Below are positions 52,571-63,124 of a DNA stretch of 64,000 nucleotides, in pieces. Each line of letters begins with the position of its first letter. The first letter of the stretch is position 1. Source of the stretch: Pseudo-nitzschia pungens. Lineage: Eukaryota; Bacillariophyta; Bacillariophyceae; Bacillariales; Bacillariaceae. The notes under the pieces were generated by a model. It saw nothing but the letters and a program-made list of their open reading frames with translations, had not been told where the DNA came from and ran no database searches. The position numbers and the translations under genes were made by a program. The stretch lies in NCBI GenBank assembly GCA_037355855.1, contig CM074766.1:3782001-3846000 (forward strand), read 5' to 3'.

Positions 52571-55500
52571 ATGCCGAAAGCTTCCTCCGACCCAAGGCAC
52601 TTTGCCAATGAGCCCAGAATACCCAAGACATTCCATTGTCGCAACTGCATTGCCTCCGGAAGAAGTAGAAAATCAAAATCCTTCAAGGGATACAAACAAG
52701 AATCGAGCCACTTTCACACCTACCGATATGTCTGTAGAGGACTTTCATTTCACTTGAAGTCCAACATTGATTGCCGAACTTATTATGTTAAGAACGATCT
52801 TATGGATTTTATTTCTTCTGCGAAAGCAGAAGTCACCCTCCCTTTGGTCCGACACACACCATCTCAGTATGGACTGACAATGACACAGAATGGACCACAA
52901 ATCCCCCCCTCCCTTGCCAAAACGAACACCGCCGCAACAACTTCTATCCATACCTCACTCAATCCTCAAGTGATCGCCAATGTACTCATCCCACCCATGG
53001 ACAGACAGGCAATCGAATCGCATATGGCTGAAAATGAGGAACAAATGAATGCAATCGATTCCGATGTTGATGCACCTGACAATTTTGATGCCAGTTCTGA
53101 CACCGAAATATCTGATTCCGAAATCATGAAAAGCACCACCATTTCCATAAACGAAAGAGAGGAAACATTCCGGAATCGCACTCTGTTCCCACCCCGTCCG
53201 GAACTTATTGCTGAAATCAACCTCCTCAACATTATATCGCAGCACAAGCTACCTCTTTCCACTTATCAAACCATTTTCAATTGGGCAAAAGACAGCAACA
53301 ATCTTCCCGGTTTCGATTTCAATATTACACCAACAAGAAAACGTGACGCCATTTTCCAAGAAATTAAAAAAAATCTTGGCATAGCGTCGGAACCAAAATT
53401 TGAGCCCAAAATTGTGAATTGGCTTCCCGACAACAAACCCACCCAAATCTACGTCCGCTCTTTTCTGGATGCTTTGTATTCCCTGCTGTCGAACCCAGAT
53501 TTAATGATGGAAGAAAATTTGTCATTCCCCAACAGCAATACCCCCTTGTCACCAGAGCATTTCCCGGTTCGAACTGATTCTTGTCCCATCACTGAGTTGC
53601 ACCACGGATCATGGTGGTCGGATTCTTGGAGATCCCTCTGCATAGAAGAAAATTCTGAAATCCTTGTTCCCATCATTTTTTACATGGATGGAATTAGCTT
53701 GGATGCGCATGGAAGACTATCACTGACTCCACTCAACATGACCCTAGGCATATTCAACATTGAAACCAGGAAAAGGCCGGAAGCATGGACAACAATCTAT
53801 TTTCATCCTGACTCAGATTTGGAGAGCATCCACCATTCAAGAAAACCATCTCCAAAAGAATCAATCCAAAACCTCCATAATGCCCTAGAAGTGGCGCTCC
53901 GATCTTTCAAAGAAGCATGCGAGTCCACCCATGAAGGCATCCAATGGAATTTTCTCCCTTATGCCGGCCAATTGTGGCAAGTCAAAATGAAATTTGCAAT
54001 AGCCTATGTCATCGGTGACACAGAACTGCATGATAAATTATGTGGCAAATATGGTTCCCGGTCGGGTGGTGTACAAAAGCTCTGCCGACACTGTAACTGT
54101 TCCACCAAGGACATAAACAGACCATCAGCACAACAAACAGCCTCTCTTTGGGTCCCATCAGATTTTCATACATTTCCAGACTCAGATGCCACCACCACCA
54201 AGGAATATTTCAACAATATTTCTCACCACCAAATCAGAAATGCATTCCACAGTCTCAACTTTGGTACCAATGTAAACAACATCCACCTAGCCACGCCCGG
54301 TGAATGCCTCCACATGCACCAGCTGGGGTGTGCCAAACGAGAGGTAGAATCCCTGGAGCAACTGATGAAGGGTTCAATACCATGCCCGTATGCTGATCAC
54401 CTAAAGACCGGTGTTTCCACAGTAAATACAATTGGGCATGTCTCTCAAAAATATGGAGCCCTTCTCTCAAGGCAGTCGGATCGTGACTTCCCCAGAACTA
54501 AATTCAGCTCCAATCTTCTATCTGTCACTAAAAAAGAGGGGCACGATTACAGTGGTATGCTGATTTCGATTCTTCTAACATTGGTTTCTGAATCCGGCAT
54601 TGCAATTCTGAGGGACAACTCATTTGTGAAGAAGCACATTGATGTTATCGAACAAATCATCTCTATGGAAGAATTTCTCAAACACGGCCGTCCAACCACA
54701 AAGTGCATCAAAAATCTTCCCAAAACCATTATTCATTTCCTCAACTCTATCAATGGCACCTGCCTTAGGAAGGGAATGGGAACAAAACTTATCAAAAATC
54801 ACCTCTACTTTCACATTCCGAAGTACATCAGTCTTTGGGGTCCAACATTAGGTTTCGATTCTGCATACAGTGAAAGTCACCACAAGACAGAAATAAAAGC
54901 ACCATCCAAAAACACTCAACAAAATGCCGCAACCTTAGTCCATCAGACAACCCGTCGGAAAGAAGAAGCATCTCTCCTTCGACTCGCAACCTCTCATTAC
55001 AAGTTGAAGAAAGTGGGTGGTGATCCTAAAGTCATTTCCCCCCGTCCTACACAGTATGGTGCCCGTTTCACCATTTTTCTGGATGGAACCAAAAGTTCGA
55101 TGAGATGGATCAGACAACGGAACTACAACAAACCATTTCATTCATCAATTGTACTAGATTTTGTTTGCAACTCTGTCCTTCCTTTGCTCAACGACACATC
55201 CAGCATATTTGGGTTCACCGAACACAACAGATGGGATTCTGTGAATCGCGTCAACTACCTGTTCCGATGTCACCCCTCATACAGGTCTGATTCAGGCCAA
55301 GTTAACAGTGTATGGTTTGACTGGGCAATGTTTGCAGTTGATGACAACACTGAAATCCCCTGTCAAATGCTGTGTTTTCTGCATGTGAAAGATTTGAAAC
55401 AACCCACATCGGCTGTGAATGGATACAATGTCGATTCAGATGGCATCTACGCGGTTGTCAGAAAGTTTAGAGAGGATCCGAGGTCTACATCATCTCACTT

Positions 55501-55762
55501 TGTAAAAAGCGGCTATCTCGACAATACTTTATATTTATTTAACACTGACACTATTCTTTCCGAACTGGCAGTCGTTCCTGAACTGGACGAGAATGCTGAA
55601 CCGGTAAACAATGGTCGTTGGTTGGTTGTTCACAATCGATTGCAATGGCTCGAATTCTTTGAAAAGAGGAATAATTCTATGACCTATACTACCTACGAGA
55701 GCCTCTACTCCGCTTGTCCTGTACAACGTGAGGAATCAGACAGCACCGGCATTGCTGAATGA
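52571..55762 (+). CDS. Plavaka/CACTA-like DDE transposase (1063 aa)
   Basis: ATG at 52571 in CACC-ATG context, shared by three other copies. An N-terminal Cys/His region (FHCRNC at 22-27; YVCRGLSFHLKSNIDC near 55-70) resembles the one-finger DNA-binding start of Plavaka proteins. Acidic linker with SDTEISDSE. Catalytic candidates: Asp373 in FYMDGISLD, followed by LTPLNMTLGIFNIETRKRP; Asp483 in IGDTELHDKLCGKYG, with a C-x2-C (LCRHCNC) after it; Glu768 in SAYSESHHKTEIK. LHMHQLGC recalls the LHQ block of the family. Assignment to Plavaka rather than another CACTA-like clade is inference. Intronless and open; probably active. Confidence 0.75.
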   Translation: MPKASSDPRHFANEPRIPKTFHCRNCIASGRSRKSKSFKGYKQESSHFHTYRYVCRGLSFHLKSNIDCRTYYVKNDLMDFISSAKAEVTLPLVRHTPSQYGLTMTQNGPQIPPSLAKTNTAATTSIHTSLNPQVIANVLIPPMDRQAIESHMAENEEQMNAIDSDVDAPDNFDASSDTEISDSEIMKSTTISINEREETFRNRTLFPPRPELIAEINLLNIISQHKLPLSTYQTIFNWAKDSNNLPGFDFNITPTRKRDAIFQEIKKNLGIASEPKFEPKIVNWLPDNKPTQIYVRSFLDALYSLLSNPDLMMEENLSFPNSNTPLSPEHFPVRTDSCPITELHHGSWWSDSWRSLCIEENSEILVPIIFYMDGISLDAHGRLSLTPLNMTLGIFNIETRKRPEAWTTIYFHPDSDLESIHHSRKPSPKESIQNLHNALEVALRSFKEACESTHEGIQWNFLPYAGQLWQVKMKFAIAYVIGDTELHDKLCGKYGSRSGGVQKLCRHCNCSTKDINRPSAQQTASLWVPSDFHTFPDSDATTTKEYFNNISHHQIRNAFHSLNFGTNVNNIHLATPGECLHMHQLGCAKREVESLEQLMKGSIPCPYADHLKTGVSTVNTIGHVSQKYGALLSRQSDRDFPRTKFSSNLLSVTKKEGHDYSGMLISILLTLVSESGIAILRDNSFVKKHIDVIEQIISMEEFLKHGRPTTKCIKNLPKTIIHFLNSINGTCLRKGMGTKLIKNHLYFHIPKYISLWGPTLGFDSAYSESHHKTEIKAPSKNTQQNAATLVHQTTRRKEEASLLRLATSHYKLKKVGGDPKVISPRPTQYGARFTIFLDGTKSSMRWIRQRNYNKPFHSSIVLDFVCNSVLPLLNDTSSIFGFTEHNRWDSVNRVNYLFRCHPSYRSDSGQVNSVWFDWAMFAVDDNTEIPCQMLCFLHVKDLKQPTSAVNGYNVDSDGIYAVVRKFREDPRSTSSHFVKSGYLDNTLYLFNTDTILSELAVVPELDENAEPVNNGRWLVVHNRLQWLEFFEKRNNSMTYTTYESLYSACPVQREESDSTGIAE

Positions 55763-55802
55763 ACCATTCTACACTAGGCAGGTAACTAAACAATAAAAAA
55801 TC

Positions 55803-56460
55803 TTTGTATCATTTGCTTCCGGCGTGATTGAAATCGATTGTCTTCGTCGTCATTAAAATCGTCGTCGCTCTTCGATTCGATTATCTTCGTCGTCATTGAA
55901 ATCGTCGTTGCTCTTTGCTCCGATAGCCTTTCTCTTCGTCGTCCTTCCTAAAATCGTCGTTGCTCTTCGCTCCGATAGCCTTCCTCTTCGTCCTTGAAAT
56001 CGTCGTCGCTCTTCGCATCGATTGTCTTCCTCTCTCTTCGTCCTTGAAATCGTCGTCCCTCTTCGATTCGATTGTGTTCGTCGTCATTGAAATCGTCGTT
56101 GCTCTTCGCTCCGATGGCCTTTCTCTTCGTCGTCCTCCCTAAAATCGTCGTTGCTCTTCGCTCCGATAGCCTTCCTCTCTCTTCGTCCTTGAAATCGTCG
56201 TCCCTCTTCGATTCGATTGTCTTCGTCGTCATTGAAATCGTCGTTGCTCTTCGCTCCGATGGCCTTCCGCTTCGTCGTCCTCCCTAAAATCGTCGTTGCT
56301 CTTTGTCGTCCTCCCTGAAATCGTCGTTCTCCCTGAAATCGTCGTTGCTGTCCGCTTCGATCATATTCGTCGTTGTCCTTGAAATCGTCGTTGCTCTTGA
56401 AGTCGTCGTTACTCCTCGCTTCGGTCGTCTTCGTGGTCGTCTCTTCGATCTTCTATTTGA
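55803..56460. repeat. GAAATCGTCGTTGCTCTTCG minisatellite
   Basis: About 15 units of 40-55 bp between the two convergent transposon genes. Larger repeats of about 120-150 bp (CTCCGATAGCCTT) are nested within. The last units may run into the 3' end of the second gene. Confidence 0.92.
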
Positions 56461-56461
56461 A

Positions 56462-58633
56462 TCAGTCGTTCCGCCTGAACTCTGAAACGTCCTCTGCCTC
56501 CGTGTCTGATTCCGAAAGTTCCAAATCGGAGTCGTAGAATTCCGCATCCGAATCTGAATCTGAATCAGAACCAGCATCACCAGCATCCTCATCGTCATTC
56601 CCAGGGGGATTATTGGCTGCAGCATCAGCCTCATCAACGGCCGCATCAGAACCAGTATCACCAGCATCCTCATCGTCATTCCCAGGGGGATTATTGGCTG
56701 CAGCATCAGCCTCAGCAACGGCCGCATCTGCTTGATCAAAGGCAACTTGGGCAGCGTCTCTGGCTGCCACGGCTTCATCACGAGCTGCTTGGGTTGCCAT
56801 TTCTTCCGCCTCTGCCTCATACCTTTCATCCTGAGTGGCATTTTGATTCTCATCGATTTCTATCCAACGGTCCAACGCAGCTTGCCACTCAGCCTGTCGT
56901 TGCGCGAGCTCTACTTGCGCTGCCTGCAAATTAACTTCGGCCACACGTCTTGCTCTTCTGTGTTTGCCCCAATCAAGCAAACAGAACACAAATGTTTCTG
57001 GACCACGACCTCCCCTTCCCATTCCGTATTTTCTGTGAAATTCGGGATTCTTGGTGGCAAAACCAATCTTGTTCTCCAGACTGAAAACAGTACCTTCTTC
57101 GTCTGTACCAAATTTGTCATAGTGAAGACCGACCGGGTGTTGCACAAGTGTTGTGGAATTAAGGGAACAAAACTGATACAAAATTTCACCAATGTCATTC
57201 GAACCTGCACGGGTCGTGGCTTTCTTGTGGTTTCTCAACTCTCGCGCAACAGCAAGAGGTACCACATTCAGCACCCCTTCCACTCCTTCAACAACAATGT
57301 TGCTCAGCTCTCTCAGAAGTAATGCACTGACTATCTTCGACGCTGTGAATGGCTGAAAGAATTTGTATCGCGAAAACAAATCCTTGGTGATCGGCCCGAT
57401 CTGTCCTCCATACTGAGGGTTGGAATATGCCCAATGAATTGGACGTCCTCTTCTGTTGATGTAAAACACACGTATTTTGTGCCCGTCTGGAACAACGAAG
57501 GTTGCATTTCCCTTCCTAGGTGTAACACTCGGGTTTTCAAGCATCTGGAAGAGGGCTCGAGTTGGTCCACTGTATACTCCACTGCTGCCCCCAGAACGAC
57601 TCCTTTCTATGTGGTTAGTTCTCGTCATTTTCTGAACTTCCAGAAACAACGATCGAACCTCCTTCTGCTTCATTTGAAGAGCATCACTTCCATGATAGAA
57701 CCGAGCCAAAAGCAGGTTCTGTTTCTGTCCCAATTTAGGTGATTCAGAAAAACTTCCAACAATGATGGTAACGTCACATTCTTCCCCATGATCCTGAACT
57801 GAGAACACCCTGGAATTGCTGAGTGATGCCGCTGTATATTCCGGAACTTCATTGATGCCTTTGGTACACTGGGAACCATGCACTACGATGAGTTGCACCC
57901 TGTACATTCTTTTTTTATTTGGATTGGCAATCCCGGGACACATGACATTCACCACACTTGTTTTCACCGTGTCGGAATTGTTGGTAAGTTTGCTGGGTCT
58001 AACATCCATTGCTGCAGCTTCTCTAGCAAGATTGTACCCCACGACAAAATGTTTCACTCCAGCAAGGTTTGGCTCCTTCCCGAATCCATGGCAATCAATG
58101 ACATTCTCCGAGATAAGAGGGGTGTCGATTATCACATTGTACTCTGGTAACACGATGTAACCATCAAACCTAAGTTGCACTTGTCTGCATTCCACATGAA
58201 TGAAATGACGATGGGACCTCAGTACCTCCTCTCTTTGATCAACAAAAATACAGCCGTGACAAACTGATACCTCTCTCCGGTTATCAATCAAAGCATTTTT
58301 CATTTGTTTGATCCCATCAGGCAGATCGACGCTGCTACCGCCTGTCCTTTTTTCTATGAGTCTAAAAATAGACTGCAAGCATTTTCTGCAAGAAAATGTG
58401 TTACACCTTGTGCAAACAATTCCATCAGAGGTGCGTCGACAGTTCTTAGTGCCCTTCTTCCCCCTTGTACTTGCCTGCGTCAACGTCGCTATGCGACCCA
58501 AATTGCACCGGCACGAATTGTCCTTACTTTTCTGCTCGTCCTTTCTCCTCAACCTCTCCTGCCTTATCTCCTTGTTTTCAACAAGGTCGGTCCCAATTTT
58601 TTTGTTCCTCTTGGAAGATGTGGATCGTGTCAT
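56462..58633 (-). CDS. Second transposon-borne protein: Cys-rich, with coiled coil and acidic repeats (723 aa)
   Basis: ATG at 58633; an in-frame GTG upstream is unlikely. Basic start (RSTSSKRNKK); Cys cluster CRCN, NCRRTS, CTRCNTFSCRKC and VCHGC (about 45-125), likely zinc-binding; a mixed central domain of 400 residues with RVFYINRRGRPIHWAYSNP and HPVGLHYDKF; a Glu/Ala coiled coil (570-650); and an acidic end with two copies of ADAAANNPPGNDDEDAGD. No known family recognised. It lies convergent to the transposase inside the same element, as accessory DNA-binding proteins do in CACTA elements, so a role in end binding or transposition is a guess. No copy remains in the deleted element. Confidence 0.65.
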   Translation of the reverse strand: MTRSTSSKRNKKIGTDLVENKEIRQERLRRKDEQKSKDNSCRCNLGRIATLTQASTRGKKGTKNCRRTSDGIVCTRCNTFSCRKCLQSIFRLIEKRTGGSSVDLPDGIKQMKNALIDNRREVSVCHGCIFVDQREEVLRSHRHFIHVECRQVQLRFDGYIVLPEYNVIIDTPLISENVIDCHGFGKEPNLAGVKHFVVGYNLAREAAAMDVRPSKLTNNSDTVKTSVVNVMCPGIANPNKKRMYRVQLIVVHGSQCTKGINEVPEYTAASLSNSRVFSVQDHGEECDVTIIVGSFSESPKLGQKQNLLLARFYHGSDALQMKQKEVRSLFLEVQKMTRTNHIERSRSGGSSGVYSGPTRALFQMLENPSVTPRKGNATFVVPDGHKIRVFYINRRGRPIHWAYSNPQYGGQIGPITKDLFSRYKFFQPFTASKIVSALLLRELSNIVVEGVEGVLNVVPLAVARELRNHKKATTRAGSNDIGEILYQFCSLNSTTLVQHPVGLHYDKFGTDEEGTVFSLENKIGFATKNPEFHRKYGMGRGGRGPETFVFCLLDWGKHRRARRVAEVNLQAAQVELAQRQAEWQAALDRWIEIDENQNATQDERYEAEAEEMATQAARDEAVAARDAAQVAFDQADAAVAEADAAANNPPGNDDEDAGDTGSDAAVDEADAAANNPPGNDDEDAGDAGSDSDSDSDAEFYDSDLELSESDTEAEDVSEFRRND

Positions 58634-58649
58634 TATGTGAGGGTCGTTG

Positions 58650-59070
58650 CTCTTCACTTCGGTCGTCGTCGTCGTCCCTGAAATCGTCGTTGCTCTTCGA
58701 TTCGATCGTCTATGTCGTCGTCCCTGAAATCGTCGTCGCTCTTCGCTTCGATCGTCTTCGTCGTCGCCCTTCGCTTCCCTCTTCGCTTCGATCGTCTTCG
58801 TCGTCCCTGAGATCGTCGTCGTGCTATGTTTCGATCGTCTTTGTCGTCGTCCCTGAAATCGTCGTTGCTCTTCGCTACGATCGTCTTCGTTGCTTGAAAT
58901 AGTGGTCGCTCTTCGCTTCGATCGTCGTCGTCGATCGAAATCGTCGTCGCGCTACGTTGCGACCGTCTTAAATCGTCGTCGCGCTTCGTTTCGATCGTCT
59001 TTGTCCGGAATCGTCGTCGCGCTTCGTTTCGATCGTCGTTGTTGTCGTCCCTGAAATCGTCGTAACCGGT
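58650..59070. repeat. Minisatellite upstream of the second transposon gene
   Basis: About ten units of CGTCGTCCCTGAAATCGTCG with CTTCGCTTCGATCGT. Same sequence family as 55803-56460, but in front of the gene. Confidence 0.9.
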
Positions 59071-59194
59071 GGTTAGATGTGAAAAATGTTAGTACTAGTA
59101 GTAACGAGTCTAAATCAAAAATACACCGTACACATACATCTTAGAGGCAGAAAATACGAGAATATTTTTAGGAAACTATGCATACCTTTTCCGA

Positions 59195-59880
59195 TCGTTC
59201 GTATCGTCGTCGTCCTCCCTCCTCGTTCGTATCGTCGTCGTCCTCCCTCCTCGTTCCGATCGTCGTCGTCTTCCCTCCTCGTTCCGATCGTCGTCGTCGC
59301 TCTTCGTTCCAATGGTCGTCGTCGCTCTTCGTTCCAATGATCGTCGTCGCCCCTCACTGTTCCGAATGTACAAAATAAACAACACACCGTTAGCTACTAT
59401 TTTCGTCGTCGTCCCTCTTCGTCCCGATCGATTCAAGTGAAGTACCTTGCGTCGTCGTCCTTTCTCGTCCCGATGGTCGTCGTCGTCCCTCCTCGTTCTG
59501 ATGGTCGGCGTCGTCCCTCTTGCTAATGTACAAAACAAACAACGGACTGTTAGTTACGATTTTCTTCGTCGTCCCTCTTCGTCGTCGCTTTGTTCCCATG
59601 CACGTACCTCCTTTGCTTGTCGTACCTCCTGTTGTCGTCGTCCCGTCCCTCTTCGCGCCGATCTCTCCTGTGTGAATGAACAAAATAAACAAAAGGCGGT
59701 TGGTCGTCATTATCGTGGTCGTCGTCGTACCGGTCGTCGTTGTTCTGGATGACGACGATTCGCTCGTCGTCCTCGTCCCTCCCTGCCACGATCGGTATTC
59801 AATTACAGTACCTTTTAGTGTCGTTGTTCCGATCGTCAATGTTGTTGTTCCGATCGTCGTCGTCCTCTGAAGGTTCGTTC
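59195..59880. repeat. CGTTCCGATCGTCGTCG minisatellite
   Basis: Tandem CGTCGTCCTCCCTCCTCGTT and related units, interrupted by three short AATGTACAAAATAAAC blocks (59365, 59525, 59675). About 59770-60100 matches 20.13-20.45 kb in the deleted element. Confidence 0.85.
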
Positions 59881-60480
59881 GCGCGTCGTACTCGTAGATA
59901 TCTGGGTAAGCCAGGTGATTCGAGGACTGCAGCCCACCCTACCTTGATAACAAAAGAAAACAGCAAGGATTTCAAGAATGGCCTGTTCCGTACTCTCTTT
60001 GCTGTTTGTCTCTCCAAGATGGTACCAGGCGCCTCGTGGTTCACTTTCAACTGGACCGGCCAGAAAATTCCAACACCGAAACAAAAATGAAAATTATGAA
60101 AATTTTGAGGAGGGAGATGTGGGGCGGAAAATCGATTTTGCGATGATCATCAAAAGACACCGCAATAATGCACATAATGTAAGTACGTGACAGTACTGTT
60201 TGTACAGGCCAAGAAAAAATGACTAACTATACTGTACATGACAGTACTGTTTTTACAGGTAAGGAAAAATAAAACATCCACGTACCTAGATTATGGTACT
60301 AAGTCTACAGGCTGAGTGAAAGAAAAAATGACGCGCAAAAAATGACTGGTGTGTATAGCTTGTACGCAGGGGATGTGTAGGTTTCCAGTACTGTGTACAC
60401 TGTACGTACGGTACTGGTAGAAATCTTTTGGCGCGAAGTGGTGGTTGGTTGTCCAGGGTTGGTATGTATGAGAGCATCAT
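59881..60480. other. Transposon non-coding region with CAGTACTG repeats
   Basis: Matches 19860-20400 in reverse. ACAGTACTGTTT occurs twice (60190, 60244), each followed by an ACAGG and AAAAATGA segment. The homology ends near 60445. Confidence 0.7.
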
Positions 60481-60930
60481 ACTAGTGGCATTAGGCTGTA
60501 ACATTATTTACTAGCATCGGGCTGTAATAATATTTTCTAGCATCAGAATAGTGCCCACTGTATGATGTTGCTAGCACTACTACTAGGCTGTAATATTATT
60601 TGCTAGCATCATAATAGTGCCCACTGTATGTTGCTAGCACTACTAGACTGTAATATTATTTGCTAGCATCGTAATAGTGCCCACTGTTTGTTGCTAGCAC
60701 TACTAGGCTGTAATAATATTTTCTAGCATCGTAATAGTGCCCACTGTATGTTGCTAGCACTACTAGGCTGTAATATTATTTGCTAGCATCGTAATAGTGC
60801 CCACTGTATGTTGCTACTAGCACTACTAGGCTGTAATATTATTTGCTAGCATCGTAATAGTGCCCACTGTATGTTGCTAGCACTACTAGGCTGTAATATT
60901 ATTTGCTAGTAGTGACCATTGTTCCTTGCT
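60481..60930. repeat. 60-bp tandem repeat, about 7 units
   Basis: The unit contains GTAATAGTGCCCACTGTATG, TTGCTAGCACTACTAGGCTG and TAATATTATTTGCTAGCATC. Not seen elsewhere. Confidence 0.92.
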
Positions 60931-61313
60931 TGCAGTAGGCTGTACTACAATACATTTTGACACGATGACAACAGAAAGTGGTGGGAGTAACATTGATTTC
61001 TTTGCAAACCAATACGTTATTCCTATCATTATTATTACCCCCTAAACAAAACCTTGCCCACGACGCATGACCGACCCTTGACTGTTAGTAGTGCCTGTGG
61101 ACAACGGTTTTTTTTCAGTTTCCAAAACATTCAGTTCAAACTTGTTTTGTTCCACGGTGAAAAAAAGGATCACATCGTGTTTACATTTTAAACATTTTGA
61201 GATCAATTGTTACGATCAAGCAATTGCCTAATGAATTCATGCTTCGGAGCCTTTAAGATGAACAAACATAATTTCAATTTTCATACAGGAGCATCAGTTC
61301 ACTGTGAAACATC
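60931..61313. other. Leader of the 61,314 gene
   Basis: 383 bp of AT-rich sequence; no gene. ATTATTATTACCCC at 61030. Confidence 0.4.
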
Positions 61314-62911
61314 ATGGCAAGGCACAAGAGGAATAGAGATTCACCATCTCGTCGGTCTGGAAATTCATCTCGGTCCACACGGCGACGAACAAATGCTCTG
61401 AGAAGATCACCCCGTTCCCCCCCCGAACGAAACTATCGTGAGGATTCATCTAGCAGTGATGATGGTGCTGAAGCAGTACCTGCTCGTGACCAATATGTAC
61501 CTCCACCAGTATCGGAGAATGAGGAGGAACTTGAGCAAGATTCCACCGACACTGAAGAATCTTCTGATGGAGAATCGGAAAGTGAGAATGAAGACAGTGA
61601 TTCGGAAAGTGAGAATGAAGACACTGAGGATGAAGACAACGACCGGGAATCACAGCGTGACACCCATCCCCGAATGCCTGACTTCCCATGGGAAAAAAAA
61701 GACGAAACAACCAAAACAAATCCTACTCCCGTCGGGGCTAAGGGAGCCGACGATCCCAAAGATAACGAAGGCGAAGATGATGAACAAAATAAAATTAATC
61801 CTGTCGTCGGGGCTAAGGAAATCGACGATCCTGCGGATAATGAAGAGAACGCAAAAAATAAAACTAATCCTTCCGTCGGGGCTAAGGGAACCGACGATCC
61901 TGACAATGACCAAGACTGGGTAAGTGAGATAACAAATATCACTTTGCAGGAGGTTCTTCGCCATCCTCCGGCCCAGACCAACAATTCTTTCGGGGCTCGC
62001 GGTGCCGACGATGACGACGATTCGAGCGATGACGAAGACAAGGACCGAAAGGAAAAGAAAGGTAATCCTCCCGTCGGGGCCAAGGGCAACGATGACCGAA
62101 AAACCAACAATTCTTTCGAGGCTCGTGGTGCCGACGATTTGAGCGAGGACGATGATTCGAGCGAAGACGACGATGCCAAAGCCAACGACAGGGGTGGGGA
62201 AGACGACGAGCCTAAAGCGAACGAAGCCACAAACCAAAACAAAGCCATCGGGGCTGTGGAGGACGACGTTCCTAAAGCGAACGAAGCCACAAACCAAAAC
62301 AAAGCCATCGGGGCTGTGGAGGACGACGTTCCTAAAGCGAACGAAGCCACAAACCCAAAAAAAACCAAAAAAATTGACTATGACAATAACGAGGTACGGA
62401 TTGAACGCAGGCTCGGCCGCAAACAAAGTACACAGCCAAAAAATGCCAAGAACATGAAAGACAAAGGCGTTAGAGGAAAACTAACAACGGTTGCAAAAAA
62501 CGTAAAAGAACTTCAGTTTTGCAGCACCTATGGAGATAGGAAAAAGCAAAAAGAAAGTCCCGGCTTTATTAACTTTTTGGGTTCCTACGACGACATCATT
62601 CCAAGAACAAGTGCTAAATCAAATTTTGAGTCCGATTGGGACTATCAGAGAAAGAAAGGACCAAAACTCACATTTCTTGTCGATCCCGCGTTTGACCTAT
62701 ATAGAAAAAAAATTGGTGATCAATTAATCAGTGCTGGCAATTGGTTTAAGGATAACAAATGTAAAGAGACAGGACCATATCACACACAAACTGTGGAAGA
62801 TTATTTCGATAGGAATTTCGGTGATGCTGCGCCGGCAACAAATGGGAAATTCAAACGTGATGACATCAAGAGTGTGTCCCCCTCTGAAATAGAAAAGTGG
62901 ACGGAGAAACA
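61314..62911 (+). pseudogene. Acidic, repeat-containing protein, 3' end cut by a gypsy LTR
   Basis: About 532 codons are open from the ATG at 61314 to the LTR at 62912; seven further codons, then a stop, come from the LTR. Parts: Arg/Ser-rich start (RSTRRRTNALRRSPRSP); Asp/Glu/Ser-rich stretch; about five NPxVGAKGxDDP or FGARGADD repeats (135-300), then three KANEATNQNK repeats; a basic segment; and a globular-looking end (FINFLGSYDDIIPRT, LTFLVDPAFDLYRKKIGDQL, YHTQTVEDYFDRNFG). I recognise no family. It may be a third gene of the large transposon, whose right end is not seen, or a host gene. The missing end should lie past the gypsy copy. Confidence 0.55.
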
Positions 62912-63100
62912 TGCCATACCCCGGGTCTACTAGTGATTAGAATAGTAGTGATATGCAAATTGTGAGCTCTATTGGTTAGTCTATTTGCTACAGTTCTAAG
63001 AGCCTTCCGAATCAGCGATTCTGTCGACTCGCCGATTGTTTTTATCCTTATCCTTAATCCAGTCCCGAGTAGACTCGTGACTGTATTCCGGTGCACGGCA
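62912..63100 (-). repeat. 3' LTR of the second gypsy copy
   Basis: On the minus strand begins TGCCGTGCACCGGAATAC at 63100 and ends GGGTATGGCA at 62912. It differs from the 42507 LTR at several positions, so this copy is older or from another subfamily. Confidence 0.9.
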
Positions 63101-63124
63101 TGCTCCTCCATGGTACTGTAACAA

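Larger units (their letters stand above)
52166..60445 (+). mobile_element. Full-coding Plavaka/CACTA-like transposon (right end not seen)
   Basis: Left terminus ACGTCCGAAAACTGGTTCG at 52166, then four or more ATCGCGACC repeats (52190-52225). It contains an intact transposase, a convergent Cys-rich/acidic gene and flanking minisatellites. Sequence shared with the deleted copy (16974-22361) runs to about 60445 (GGCGCGAAG). No matching right terminus was found before 64000, so the right arm, probably like 1-2096, lies beyond the window or beyond the gypsy insertion at 62912. Confidence 0.75.

Noticed and set aside
55893..56287. Charged small proteins from the 55.8-56.4 kb minisatellite
   Set aside because: Repeat-encoded in several frames on both strands; no independent support.
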